This document shows, piece by piece, positions 26,201-33,921 of a stretch of DNA of 48,650 nucleotides; position 1 is the first letter of the stretch; every line of letters begins with the position of its first letter. The stretch comes from Methanomassiliicoccales archaeon (lineage in GTDB: Archaea > Thermoplasmatota > Thermoplasmata > RBG-16-68-12 > SOIM01). The DNA lies in assembly GCA_030593885.1 (NCBI GenBank), contig JAUVGH010000015.1, positions 1 through 48,650 on the forward strand. The letters run 5' to 3'. The position numbers and the translations under genes were made by a program. The notes under the pieces were generated by a model, which was given only the letters and a program-made list of their open reading frames with translations, made no database searches and was not told where the DNA came from.

Positions 26201-27292
26201 ATAGTCTGACAGATTGAGATTGAGCTTCTTCCACTGATCGTCCGTGAAGTTCTGCTTTGATATGAAGTGCAAACCTGCACCATCATTGAGATACACCTGG
26301 GCAAGGTCGAAACCCTGGGACGGCTCCCTGGAAAGGAACTGCCATATGGTCATTGATAGACTGGTCCCTTTTCGTGCATCGATCCACGGCGTGGTCAGGG
26401 TCCCCCAGTTTCGCGTTGGTGTGAGCGGTTTCCCAGTTTCATATGTATAGTAATTGCAGACATAATCTCCGAACCAAAGATATCTGTGGCCGTACCACCA
26501 CGACGTTCTGGCGGTGTGGTAGAACGGCATTCCCCTGACGTTGTTTATGCAGTCTTCCTCATTCGTGCTGAGATGCCACAGGCCAGTGGGATAGACTCCT
26601 CCCAAGTCCCCACCGGAGAACGTCCAGCCGCCTGGACCGTGTTCCATGTCGTCGAAGAAGAACCTCCTGTTGATATCTATCGTCCTGGAACAAGCTGGTA
26701 GTCCAATTACGGTCGCAGCCGAGCTGTCAATCCCACCATTAGGCACGCAAACCCGCAGGTCCCTGTCAGTGTACCTCTGCAAAGGATCGAAGTCCAGGTC
26801 CAAGTACACAATGAAGGCTCGGGATCTGTTCTGTTCTATCACCACTGGCTGTCCTATCAGGGGACCACTGCACTCTCTCATGACGCCGGACGGCGGGAGA
26901 ACATAAGGACCACTGGCATCCTCAGCGATTATGCACTCACCGTAGCTTCTATCCCTGTCAGCATTGTTGTCGCTCCACAGGAAGGTGCGGTTGATACCCT
27001 GGCTTGGAATGCCCCAGGTATCCACCTTAATGCTGTCCAAATTGATGTCCGCGCCCTCAGCCTTCAAGGAAAGCCATACCATGGACAGGTTGACATCACC
27101 TTGGAATGTGTTCGTCAACGGGGCCAGGTTCTCCCAAGTCACGTTCAATGTTCCGGCTGCCGGTGGCGCCTTGACGGTACTTCCTTCATATGGAAACAAG
27201 GATACGATGGATCCAGTTACCATCGCTACCGCCAGAATGAATGATACCGATTTCGATAGGCCACGCCCACTCAGGCTATCGTGATGCGACAT
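23249..27292 (-). CDS. Secreted surface protein with MAM-like, CARDB and two LNTNW-type GATase1-like domains
   Basis: 1347 aa. The start is set at the ATG at 27292, behind GAGGAGG and directly before a signal peptide (GLSKSVSFILAVAMVTGSIVS). The 17-codon upstream extension is rejected. Same order as its two paralogues: N-terminal beta domain; MAM-like domain about 209-397; CARDB 404-497; GATase1-like domain 507-729 (HLNTNWGDYG); CARDB 734-836; second GATase1-like domain 842-1076 (HLNTNWNLYG); FN3 1080-1167; C-terminal domain ending 'GFWDVRGD'. It has its own promoter without the 18-bp element, so it may be controlled differently from the other two. No catalytic residues were recognised. The stop codon overlaps that of the convergent small gene. 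Confidence 0.9.
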   Translation of the reverse strand: MSHHDSLSGRGLSKSVSFILAVAMVTGSIVSLFPYEGSTVKAPPAAGTLNVTWENLAPLTNTFQGDVNLSMVWLSLKAEGADINLDSIKVDTWGIPSQGINRTFLWSDNNADRDRSYGECIIAEDASGPYVLPPSGVMRECSGPLIGQPVVIEQNRSRAFIVYLDLDFDPLQRYTDRDLRVCVPNGGIDSSAATVIGLPACSRTIDINRRFFFDDMEHGPGGWTFSGGDLGGVYPTGLWHLSTNEEDCINNVRGMPFYHTARTSWWYGHRYLWFGDYVCNYYTYETGKPLTPTRNWGTLTTPWIDARKGTSLSMTIWQFLSREPSQGFDLAQVYLNDGAGLHFISKQNFTDDQWKKLNLNLSDYAGKQVQLEFRFDTMDAMNNLFLGWFIDDLVIYGEILDHDIAVTDLSVADYVTLTLQNITARVSNIGASDESNIRVNLTQDGSLVDQKTISFLASGATTNATMQWTPPAEGTYEICVESAAVPGESVLWNNKQCNMVTATSQTYTKILILRSYGTQADGPKALWSHLNTNWGDYGSDPVLIDYVSLDLYPITYEMINNTQADLLVLSGSGFYFRPPFGTELDDVETAAIARYVREGHGFVAIGSAFNQLVPNNNDLVGLVGLKDQPFTTKGNISDVEVLGTCTSHPIFNNVPGVFQNGFEQTATPNNDMSWDTDDLDGAQYCAHSPGQRYSAITIFKGSVYFTFAIDASPTPAEIQLIYNTFVWSRYQAFDYDVKVSDINSNRFVRPSYPARISSVVANIGKKDLASVQVDLRIDGTPVDTQVIPLLHADQAFVNFTWVPSTVGIHQVCVFADIVGFTDQDPANNEDCMSVEATNNPPVQIYVLDSWGTDFGALAPWDHLNTNWNLYGNVPVFIDYTRFNKESIYYQELVDSYADVLLISSSRSGDMDNPVLAGYYFTDNEVDAIIRYVQEGHGIIATGLTFDTDKIPKHGVDLGPLFGLNPTNTYTFLTGINNLQVLNPQQNHPLFNKISDTYTTSDGTTLTPGFFMTGAENWTAGQLAGGQYKAMSIQTDNAAVIAYEPGAYNSVYITNFVERSSNVVDKQLLYNAMVWGRTSIDSPSNLWIYKDGNTVRLEWTLATSPKIEGYRIYRAATVNGFDFNNVYATVDNTTNIWVDPEAVGINANSYFYLVRAFDGKGNEEQNLNRVGKFAQQLYKGSNEISIGFELKDSTTSVAFESVDGQYKTIEAFDPFTCTWKAWTPTGGALTQIHRNMGLKVNMRSTGLLINVGRVVFTSIEITSDIACDSWNFVGYPSFETRSLPGALDNWGMAGKYDLVLWYDASDKKQKWKWFDLNDPSGSPLTELRPGMGIWIHVTQPGFWDVRGD

Positions 27293-27375
27293 AATAACCT
27301 CCTCGTTTCGTTTGGTTTTCTCCCCCGATGCCCCTTTCATCAAGAAAGGTAACTTACTGTGATTAGATTGGTCTG

Positions 27376-27392
27376 AGAGTATAAATACTTAG
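27376..27392 (-). promoter_or_regulatory. Promoter of the 23249-27292 gene
   Basis: On the minus strand, CTAAGTATTTATACTCTC contains a TATA box (TATTTATA) about 90 bp upstream of the ATG, giving a leader of roughly 60 nt. It begins directly after the hairpin that ends the upstream zinc-finger gene. No copy of the 18-bp element is present. Confidence 0.55.
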
Positions 27393-27419
27393 CCTAGAAT
27401 CAGTGGCTTCCACTCTAGG
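27393..27419 (-). terminator. Hairpin overlapping the stop codon of the 27415-27870 gene
   Basis: In the minus-strand RNA, CCTAG-AGTGG-AAG-CCACT-GATT-CTAGG forms a 10-bp stem with a 4-nt bulge. The TAG stop codon is inside the left arm. Only a weak T-rich stretch (TATTTAT) follows, and that also serves as the next TATA box, so termination may be partial. Confidence 0.45.
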
Positions 27420-27870
27420 AATGGCTCTTGCTTTTTGTATGCTTCTTGACGCCTTCCCCTCTCCTTGCGGCGGCTCCCATTGTCACAAGCGCGAATATCA
27501 AGAGAATCACATTCACTATCAGGCCGATCGAGAACCAGTTGTCGAGGTCCGGGACGCTGATCGAGCTCGGATGGTTCATCCAGGAGAATATGGCTATTAT
27601 CATCTCAATTATCACGAACGGGACCGCGATGAGGACGGCTGTGGACCTTCTGTCTGATGCCAGCGCCTTCAGTTTTGCGGACGGGAGATACCTCTTACAT
27701 CTTGGGCATTTCTCTTCACTGTGCTCGCAAGCCTCGTGCAGTTCGACACCGCACCAGCCGCAGCCGATCGTCTTCTGATCGGCGGCGATCTCGGAGTTGC
27801 AGATCGGACATGCTTCCAGAGGTTCTTCCATCATCCCGACCTCCTCTTCCACGTATGTATCCTCCTCCAT
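27415..27870 (-). CDS. C4HC3 (RINGv/PHD-like) zinc-finger protein with two TM helices
   Basis: 151 aa. An acidic N-terminus is followed by C21-x2-C24-x12-C37-x2-C40-x4-H45-x2-C48-x6-C55-x2-C58, the C4HC3 order of RINGv/PHD cross-brace fingers. Two TM helices follow (about 77-98 and 112-135) and a short basic tail. Both ends should face the cytoplasm. The layout of an N-terminal RINGv plus two TM helices is that of eukaryotic MARCH-type membrane E3 ligases, but no ubiquitin-like or E2 gene is present here and spacing is shorter than in known E3s. A membrane zinc-finger adaptor is the safer reading. The start ATG overlaps the stop of the upstream gene (TGATG), which indicates translational coupling to the acidic-tail surface protein 27870-30680. 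Confidence 0.85.
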   Translation of the reverse strand: MEEDTYVEEEVGMMEEPLEACPICNSEIAADQKTIGCGWCGVELHEACEHSEEKCPRCKRYLPSAKLKALASDRRSTAVLIAVPFVIIEMIIAIFSWMNHPSSISVPDLDNWFSIGLIVNVILLIFALVTMGAAARRGEGVKKHTKSKSHS

Positions 27871-30680
27871 CAGACCACCCTCCTGTCCGAAAGGTCGATT
27901 ATGCCGTCTGCACCAGTCTCCTCTTCCTCTACGACCTCTTCCTCCAGCTCCTCAACTTCTTCGGGTGGCTCTTCTGCGACCTCTTCCGCCTCTTCATACT
28001 CCTCAACTTCGTCCAGAGGCTCTTCTATGTATTCTTCATATTCCTCTTCTTCAGGTTCACTATCCAATTCGGCTTCTTCCTCCTTCTTGAGAAGTGCCTC
28101 CTCGTACTCTCTCTGCTTCTTCCTTGCCATTATCAGAGGTCTCTTATGGCCAACGGCCGCTCCTACTATTATCATGATGATGATGAAGATTATCGCAAAG
28201 ATGGGTTTGTAGTTGGGCCCGAGAACAAAGACCTCCTGCTCATGTTCCTGTTCTGTGTTCCCGAGGTTGTCAACGCTCCTGAAGTATATGGTGTGCTCTC
28301 CGAATCTCTCGATTGTGAAGGGTCCGACATAGTGTATCCACTGAAGGTCATCATCCAGCCTGTACTGTCTTGCGTTGACGTCGCAACCTTCATCCGTTGC
28401 CGACAGGGTGATCTCACTGGTCTTCTCTATGAACAGCGTCCCATCTCTCTCAAAGCTCGGGTCCCCCAGCACTATTGATGTCGTCGGAGGCGTATCATCC
28501 ACGACAACCGTGATCATCTGGACGGTCTCATCGTTGCCAAGACGGTCCACCGAATACCACTCTATCTGTCTCGAACCATCTGTTGCTCCAAGGTCGATGG
28601 GATTGCCTGGGATGAAATCCGTCCAAGCTCGCCAGACAATGTTGAAGACCCGGTATGCAGTTCGTTCCCTACCAACGGCCAGAGTCGGCTCATCGTCCCT
28701 CGTCCAGTTCAAGTAGATTGATGTGATTGCCGTGTTGCTCCTGACCCAGGTGGTCCCCGCAGACGTGAACTTCCGTCCGAATATGTTCAGCGCCGTGATA
28801 GGTGGTGAGTTGTCCACGATGATGGCCTGAGCATGTGTCTGCTCCGTGTTTCCAAGGCTGTCAACGCTGTAGAATGTGAGATCATGCAGTCCCTCTGAAG
28901 ATATCGTGAAGGTCCCTGTCGAAGAGTAGTTTACTGAAGCTCCACCGTCCAAGGAGTAATGGGTGTAGGATGTGATCGAAGACTGGACATCGAAGTCGAG
29001 CGAGGTGGACGAAGTGATGTACAGGGTCGTTCCGTTGACGTAGTTGGGGGTTCCATAGACCAGAGTTGTGACAGGTCCAGGGAAGACGTTGAATTGTATC
29101 ACAAGCGTGTTGTTGAGTTCGTTCGACTCAGCAATATCTCCATCGTAGTCTACCTCTATGATAACGAAATATGTGGTCACTACGGTGACAATGGGTGCAA
29201 TCCATGTCGCGGAATATTGGACGGCCGAGGTCAGACCAGCGCCGATAGCTACGACATTGTCAGTCCCGAACGGGTTCATAGGATCCGTCTGATTGTAGAA
29301 TGCTATCGTGCTGTCTGCAAGCGCATCGAGAAGATCGACGTTGCTGACAAACACATCGATTGGTATGGAGGTTCCGGATGTCACATCTTGGACCAATGGA
29401 AGTGCCGGATTCCAGGGAATGTAGTCAGGGTATCCCACCAGGAATATCAGTATGAATGTGTTGTTCAGTTCGCTGATCTCGACCACGTCACCGTTGTAGT
29501 CGGCGGTGATGTTCACGTAGTAGTTCCCCGGGATCGCCGGCGCAACCCAAGGCACCGAGAAAGGACCATCATCGACCCCTGGGTTCAATGCGCTGACCAT
29601 GGGGATGTAGAATGGTATCCCGGAGATAGGTCCACCTTCTCCGGTCGTGTTGTAGAACGCCAGATCGCTGGCAACCGAAGAGAGCGTCCCAACGTTGGTC
29701 ACATTGGTCACTATGAAGGCCGTTGTTCCGGGGGTCATCGGTATCGGACTCGACCTGTAATTGGTCGCAGACACATCCAGATAGAACTGTGGGCCGTAGT
29801 TGGTGGTTATCCCAACCCCGGTTGGAGTGAGGTCAGCCTCTCCTACCGAGAAACAGACCATTTCAGAATTGTTGTTCTCATTGGTCTCGGTCACATTGTC
29901 GTTATAGTCCACGGTAATGTTGAAGCAGAAGTACCCGCTTGCCGGGGCGTTCCAGGTGAAGATGTATGGCCCCGAGGAAGTGCTTGAGTTGACGTAGATG
30001 GCGGTGTCCTGTCCCAGCACTCCAGATTGGTTCCGCAAGACGATTGTGTTCGGTTCGGCGATGTCTGTCTTTCCCACATTCGTGACGAACGCGGAGAAGG
30101 TTACGGTGGTGAACGGAGTGACTGCCATGGGCGGAGAATAGGGTTGGCCGTTGAGCTCAATGCTGGTGGGAATCAGATCCACGTTGGAACACATCACGTC
30201 CCATTGCTGCGAGTTGTTGAGACCTCCCCCTGTAAGCCAGTTTATCTCGTTGTTGTATGAGCCCCTGACAGAGAACTCACCCGGTGAGCCCGTCCCGTTG
30301 CTCGTCGCGTTCTCGGCCATGTCCCCCGAAGGTGTGCAGTCTATCTGGATCCTGTATTGGTCTGCATCGCTCCAGTTGATCTCCTTCTGGTCCCACGGAA
30401 GGGTGTAGGAATAGAAGCCGCCCATCGTGCCGACAGGGTCCCAGGTGGTGTTCGAAGGGAAGCCTTGCCATGTGCTGTTATGTTGTACCCATACCCTGAA
30501 GTCAGTGTCGTAAGGGAGAAGAAGCCCATCACTGTCGAATATCTTGCCCCAGAGGTATTGATCGTCGTCGGCGGCCATGACGTTTTCTGTTAGATACAAT
30601 GAGAACGCGAGTGCAAACATGCCCAAGACCATAAGCATCGCAGCTGTCTTCTTTCTCACCGCTTTGGACGGTCTGTGCAT
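27870..30680 (-). CDS. Membrane-anchored surface protein: N-terminal DDDQY domain, three CARDB, three OmpL47-like domains, TM helix and acidic tail
   Basis: 936 aa. The ATG at 30680 follows GAGGAGGAG. Parts: signal peptide about 10-36; a domain starting 'ADDDQYLWGKIFDSDG' that is shared closely with 30763-33840; CARDB domains, each with '(D/N)E.NN' near the end; three OmpL47/Ig-like domains (repeated '(F/W)YSVD(S/R)LGN'); TM helix about 822-846; then a cytoplasmic tail of 90 residues, mostly Glu, after a short basic KKQ stretch. The acid tail resembles that of 8127-11933 in composition. It is cotranscribed with the C4HC3 finger protein, which suggests that the cytoplasmic tail and the finger protein work together at the membrane (inference). 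Function unknown. Confidence 0.9.
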   Translation of the reverse strand: MHRPSKAVRKKTAAMLMVLGMFALAFSLYLTENVMAADDDQYLWGKIFDSDGLLLPYDTDFRVWVQHNSTWQGFPSNTTWDPVGTMGGFYSYTLPWDQKEINWSDADQYRIQIDCTPSGDMAENATSNGTGSPGEFSVRGSYNNEINWLTGGGLNNSQQWDVMCSNVDLIPTSIELNGQPYSPPMAVTPFTTVTFSAFVTNVGKTDIAEPNTIVLRNQSGVLGQDTAIYVNSSTSSGPYIFTWNAPASGYFCFNITVDYNDNVTETNENNNSEMVCFSVGEADLTPTGVGITTNYGPQFYLDVSATNYRSSPIPMTPGTTAFIVTNVTNVGTLSSVASDLAFYNTTGEGGPISGIPFYIPMVSALNPGVDDGPFSVPWVAPAIPGNYYVNITADYNGDVVEISELNNTFILIFLVGYPDYIPWNPALPLVQDVTSGTSIPIDVFVSNVDLLDALADSTIAFYNQTDPMNPFGTDNVVAIGAGLTSAVQYSATWIAPIVTVVTTYFVIIEVDYDGDIAESNELNNTLVIQFNVFPGPVTTLVYGTPNYVNGTTLYITSSTSLDFDVQSSITSYTHYSLDGGASVNYSSTGTFTISSEGLHDLTFYSVDSLGNTEQTHAQAIIVDNSPPITALNIFGRKFTSAGTTWVRSNTAITSIYLNWTRDDEPTLAVGRERTAYRVFNIVWRAWTDFIPGNPIDLGATDGSRQIEWYSVDRLGNDETVQMITVVVDDTPPTTSIVLGDPSFERDGTLFIEKTSEITLSATDEGCDVNARQYRLDDDLQWIHYVGPFTIERFGEHTIYFRSVDNLGNTEQEHEQEVFVLGPNYKPIFAIIFIIIMIIVGAAVGHKRPLIMARKKQREYEEALLKKEEEAELDSEPEEEEYEEYIEEPLDEVEEYEEAEEVAEEPPEEVEELEEEVVEEEETGADGIIDLSDRRVV

Positions 30681-30715
30681 CTAATCTCCTCCTCTTGTAG
30701 CAGAACCTGATAGGA

Positions 30716-30762
30716 ATACATATAGATTCCTGAAAAGAACCGCTTTTGAACAAGTTCCAATT
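30716..30762 (-). promoter_or_regulatory. Conserved promoter block, copy 1 (gene 27870-30680)
   Basis: A 47-bp block begins directly after the stop codon of the upstream gene and ends in the TATA box (AATCTATATGTAT). It is identical at 42 of 47 columns with the block at 33876-33921. Inside is the dyad TTGGAACTTGTTCAAA followed by AGCGGTTC. The leader would be about 15 nt. Confidence 0.65.
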
Positions 30763-33700
30763 CTACCAACCTACAAATGTCAGTCTCCCCAGTAGGGACT
30801 CTGTAACGGAAATCTGATAACCTTGGGATATCTGAACAAGCGCATCGTATGTTCCGGATGGCATATCCTTTGCATGGAACTTCCACACACCGAATGTGAT
30901 GTAGGCCATACCTATGATCCCAGGCATGTTGTCACAATACCAATCGAGCGAGTGTAGTACTGCTGGTTTCAAGGGCAGTGCAAATGTGTCCAATCCCACT
31001 TGGTAGTCAAATGTCAACACTCCGACGCTGTACGTGCTGCTCCCCATCTCTCCGGTTGAATCCAGAGGAATTACCATGTAGTAATACTCGCTCGTCTGAC
31101 TTCCCATGACTCCTGGGTCCGTCCAGTGTGTTTCGGTTGTGTTTGCAATGGATGGCAGCCAGAGATTCTGGAAACCATCTCTCTTTTCACTTCTGAAGAT
31201 CTCATATCTGCTTGCATCTGAGACGGATTCCCAGCTCAGGTTTACATCGTTACCTTCAATTTGGGCAGATAGGCTGTTTCGGAATGTGATTGAGTCTCCA
31301 AGTCCCTCGTGGAATCTGATCATTGATGCAGGATAGCCCCAAAAAGCAAAGCTGACGTCTTGTGATACTGAGATCTCGTACGCACTCCCCATCCTTACTT
31401 GAACATCGTTGACTCCCGTTCCCATGCTCGGGTAGTGAGTTATCCAATGACCCGTTGAATCCATCCATCTGATGAAATCAACATTCGGGATTGCATCGGC
31501 AAACCAACTGATATTCTTCTCATCGAAAGGTTGCAGAGGAAGAGAAAACGCGTTCAGACCCTTTGTGAATGTCTTGTTCCATATGCCTGCGGTAGCGCTA
31601 TTGACGCTGGTTCTCCCATCCGTGCTTACCGATTGGACCACGTAATAGTATTCTTGGGATGAACCAGGTGCCAAGGCCCCATTATCGGTCCAGTCCGTTC
31701 TCAGAGGATCAATATCCATAGAGGTATTGTAGATGGGATCGGAGAAGTTGAAATCCCTCTGATCGGTCGCCCTAAAGATGAGATAGTGACTGAATGCCGT
31801 GGAGTTAGACGCGGTCCATTCAAGAATCACATCATCATCGTTGGTTGTAGTAGAGGGACCCGCTGGAGGCAGGATTGGAGGAACAATCCTCCCATAGACA
31901 GTTATGTCGTCAATGAACCATCCAAGCCACATGTTGTTCAATCGGTCAACGGTGTCAAATCTGAACTCCAACTGGATTATCTCTCCGACAAATTCGGAGA
32001 GGTTCAGAGTCACCTTCTCCCAGCTACTGTCCGTGTGGTCATACGGGTCAGTTGTGATTTGATGCCAAGTATCATTCGTTATGTTATGCACCCAAATGTG
32101 ACCCGTGTCCACATCGATCAAAGGAGTATCAGGCTCACCGTACAGCAAATGCAAGAAAGTCACCGCGAGGACAGTTGCGCCAGTCGCGTCTATGATGGGT
32201 GTTGTCAGATTTCCCATGTTGTGCGTTGCGACCAGATAGTCTGCTGGCGTCCATGTATAATAGCTGCAAATGTACGTGCCCGGATCGAAAGGATCTTCAT
32301 AACGATGGCCGTACCACCACGATGTGTTGTGACTGCTGTAGAAGTCATGACCAAGCATATTGTTCTTGCAGTCCTCCTCGCCCGAGCTCAGGTGCCAAAG
32401 ACCGTCTGGTTCATGCATATGTCCTTTGTCCCAACCTTCTCTTGTCCACATGCCTCGTCCAGATTCCATGTCATCGCCAAAAAGAACAGTGTTCACATCA
32501 ATCGTTCTAGTTGTTCCTATCCCTCCATATATGATCCCGTCAGCATTGATTGCATCGACACTGACGGTGATTCTGTCCACGAACGGTTCCGCGGTTGAGT
32601 CGAGTGAAAGCAGGACTAGAATGTATCTGGTTTTAAGTTCATCGACGACGTAGTTGCCGAGTCCAAAGCACTCTTTCAAATCTCCTGACTGCGGGAGTCT
32701 GAAACTGAGTGAGTCGACCGGATTCCACGCCAGTTCACACTCAAACCATTGTGGTTTTTGATCCGGGCCACCGGGACCTGATATATCATCCCAGAGAGCT
32801 ACCCCTGAAATCTCAGTTGGTTGTATGTTGTCTCCTCCGAGTGTGAAGTCAATCGAGCTCACATGCACATCTCCGTCGCTTGCGGTCATTTCCAACCATA
32901 TCATCGTCACATTCACATCCCCCGGGAAGGTGTTTGTAATCGGTGCCAAATCATGGAACGTCACATCGAGGGTCCCTATGCTAACACAAATCATCTCGGA
33001 GTTGTTGTTCTCATTCGTCTCTGCCACATTGTCATAATAATCCACCGTCATGTTGAAGCAGAAATCTCCTCCCGATACTGGGTCCCATGCAAAATAGAAA
33101 GGACCTACGGAACCCCATTCATCAATTGTCTTGGCAGTGCCCTCTCCTATTACCTCCGTCTCGTTCACTAGGGCAATCGTGTTGTTTTCTGAGATTATCG
33201 GCTTTCCGTTGTTCATAATCTTGGCTGAGATGTTCACGGTATTGAAAGGAACAGCCACGATTGGCGGGGAGTAGGGTTGACCGTTGACCTCTATATTGGT
33301 GGGAATGAGGTCCACGTTGGAGCACATGACGTCCCACTGCTGTGAGTTATTGAGTCCTCCCCCTGTAGACCAGTTTATGATGTTGTTGTAGGAGCCTCTC
33401 GGAGAAACAGGGTCTCCTGCCGAGCCCGTGCCGTTGCTAGTTGTGTTCTCAGCTAGACCACCAGATGGTGTGCAGTCGACCTGAATACGATATTGATCAC
33501 CATCAGTCCAATTGCCGTCCTTGTAAGTGTCGTTGGTTTGCTTCTCATTCCAGGGGAGTGTGAACGAGTACCATCCGCCCATAGTTCCGACCGGGTCCCA
33601 GCTACCATCGCGGGGAAAGGCACGCCAAGAATCATTGTGAAGAACCCACACTCTGAAGTCAGTATCATAGGGTAGAAGATTGCCATCACTGTCGAAGATT

Positions 33701-33840
33701 ATGCCCCATATGTACTGGTCGTCGTCCGCGGCTTGCACATTCTCTATCGGGAGAACAGGTGCAAGGACAGTAAGCAAGGCAAGGACCAGAATCACCACTA
33801 CATGCTTCTTCCAAACTGACATCCCCCACCGACTATCCAT
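30763..33840 (-). CDS. Secreted mosaic surface protein: DDDQY domain, CARDB, MAM-like, duplicated FN3/C-terminal-domain units
   Basis: 1025 aa. The ORF-track start (MFKSGSF) lies inside the conserved promoter block. The ATG at 33840 with GAGGG upstream is preferred, directly before a signal peptide. Parts: DDDQY domain about 38-165, nearly the same as in 27870-30680; CARDB about 172-287; N-terminal beta domain of the 18643 type (FHDLAPITNTFPGDVN); MAM-like domain about 450-650 with 'SSGEEDCKNN'; then two rounds of FN3 plus a 'SLPLxP...GYxISV' domain, ending 'LTFVGW'. It therefore joins the N-terminus of one paralogue, the middle of another and the C-terminus of a third (33922-38988). It has no TM helix after the signal and no GATase1-like domain. 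No enzymatic function is apparent. Confidence 0.88.
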   Translation of the reverse strand: MDSRWGMSVWKKHVVVILVLALLTVLAPVLPIENVQAADDDQYIWGIIFDSDGNLLPYDTDFRVWVLHNDSWRAFPRDGSWDPVGTMGGWYSFTLPWNEKQTNDTYKDGNWTDGDQYRIQVDCTPSGGLAENTTSNGTGSAGDPVSPRGSYNNIINWSTGGGLNNSQQWDVMCSNVDLIPTNIEVNGQPYSPPIVAVPFNTVNISAKIMNNGKPIISENNTIALVNETEVIGEGTAKTIDEWGSVGPFYFAWDPVSGGDFCFNMTVDYYDNVAETNENNNSEMICVSIGTLDVTFHDLAPITNTFPGDVNVTMIWLEMTASDGDVHVSSIDFTLGGDNIQPTEISGVALWDDISGPGGPDQKPQWFECELAWNPVDSLSFRLPQSGDLKECFGLGNYVVDELKTRYILVLLSLDSTAEPFVDRITVSVDAINADGIIYGGIGTTRTIDVNTVLFGDDMESGRGMWTREGWDKGHMHEPDGLWHLSSGEEDCKNNMLGHDFYSSHNTSWWYGHRYEDPFDPGTYICSYYTWTPADYLVATHNMGNLTTPIIDATGATVLAVTFLHLLYGEPDTPLIDVDTGHIWVHNITNDTWHQITTDPYDHTDSSWEKVTLNLSEFVGEIIQLEFRFDTVDRLNNMWLGWFIDDITVYGRIVPPILPPAGPSTTTNDDDVILEWTASNSTAFSHYLIFRATDQRDFNFSDPIYNTSMDIDPLRTDWTDNGALAPGSSQEYYYVVQSVSTDGRTSVNSATAGIWNKTFTKGLNAFSLPLQPFDEKNISWFADAIPNVDFIRWMDSTGHWITHYPSMGTGVNDVQVRMGSAYEISVSQDVSFAFWGYPASMIRFHEGLGDSITFRNSLSAQIEGNDVNLSWESVSDASRYEIFRSEKRDGFQNLWLPSIANTTETHWTDPGVMGSQTSEYYYMVIPLDSTGEMGSSTYSVGVLTFDYQVGLDTFALPLKPAVLHSLDWYCDNMPGIIGMAYITFGVWKFHAKDMPSGTYDALVQISQGYQISVTESLLGRLTFVGW

Positions 33841-33875
33841 TGTGATTCCCTCGCTGAGAACATAACTTGCTCCAT

Positions 33876-33921
33876 ATACATATAAACTCCTGAAAGAACC
33901 GCTTTTGAACATGCTCCAATT
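33876..33921 (-). promoter_or_regulatory. Conserved promoter block, copy 2 (gene 30763-33840)
   Basis: A 46-bp block between the stop codon of 33922-38988 and the TATA box TTTATATGTAT. It matches the block at 30716-30762 with four substitutions and one missing T. The dyad reads TTGGAGCATGTTCAAA here. The downstream 30 bp up to the ATG is not conserved. Confidence 0.65.

Noticed and set aside
27657-28478. Plus-strand ORFs of 163 and 273 aa over the acidic tail of 27870-30680
   Set aside because: They are antisense shadows of a Glu-rich coding stretch and of the C4HC3 gene; their Ser- or Leu-rich composition is explained by that.
28959-29987. 342-aa plus-strand ORF
   Set aside because: It is antisense to the CARDB region of a clear minus-strand gene, with arginine-rich random composition and no family resemblance.
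33840-33912. N-terminal extension MFKSGSF... of the 30763 gene
   Set aside because: It is translated from the conserved promoter block and TATA box, and similar letters appear in the matching non-coding block of the neighbouring gene.
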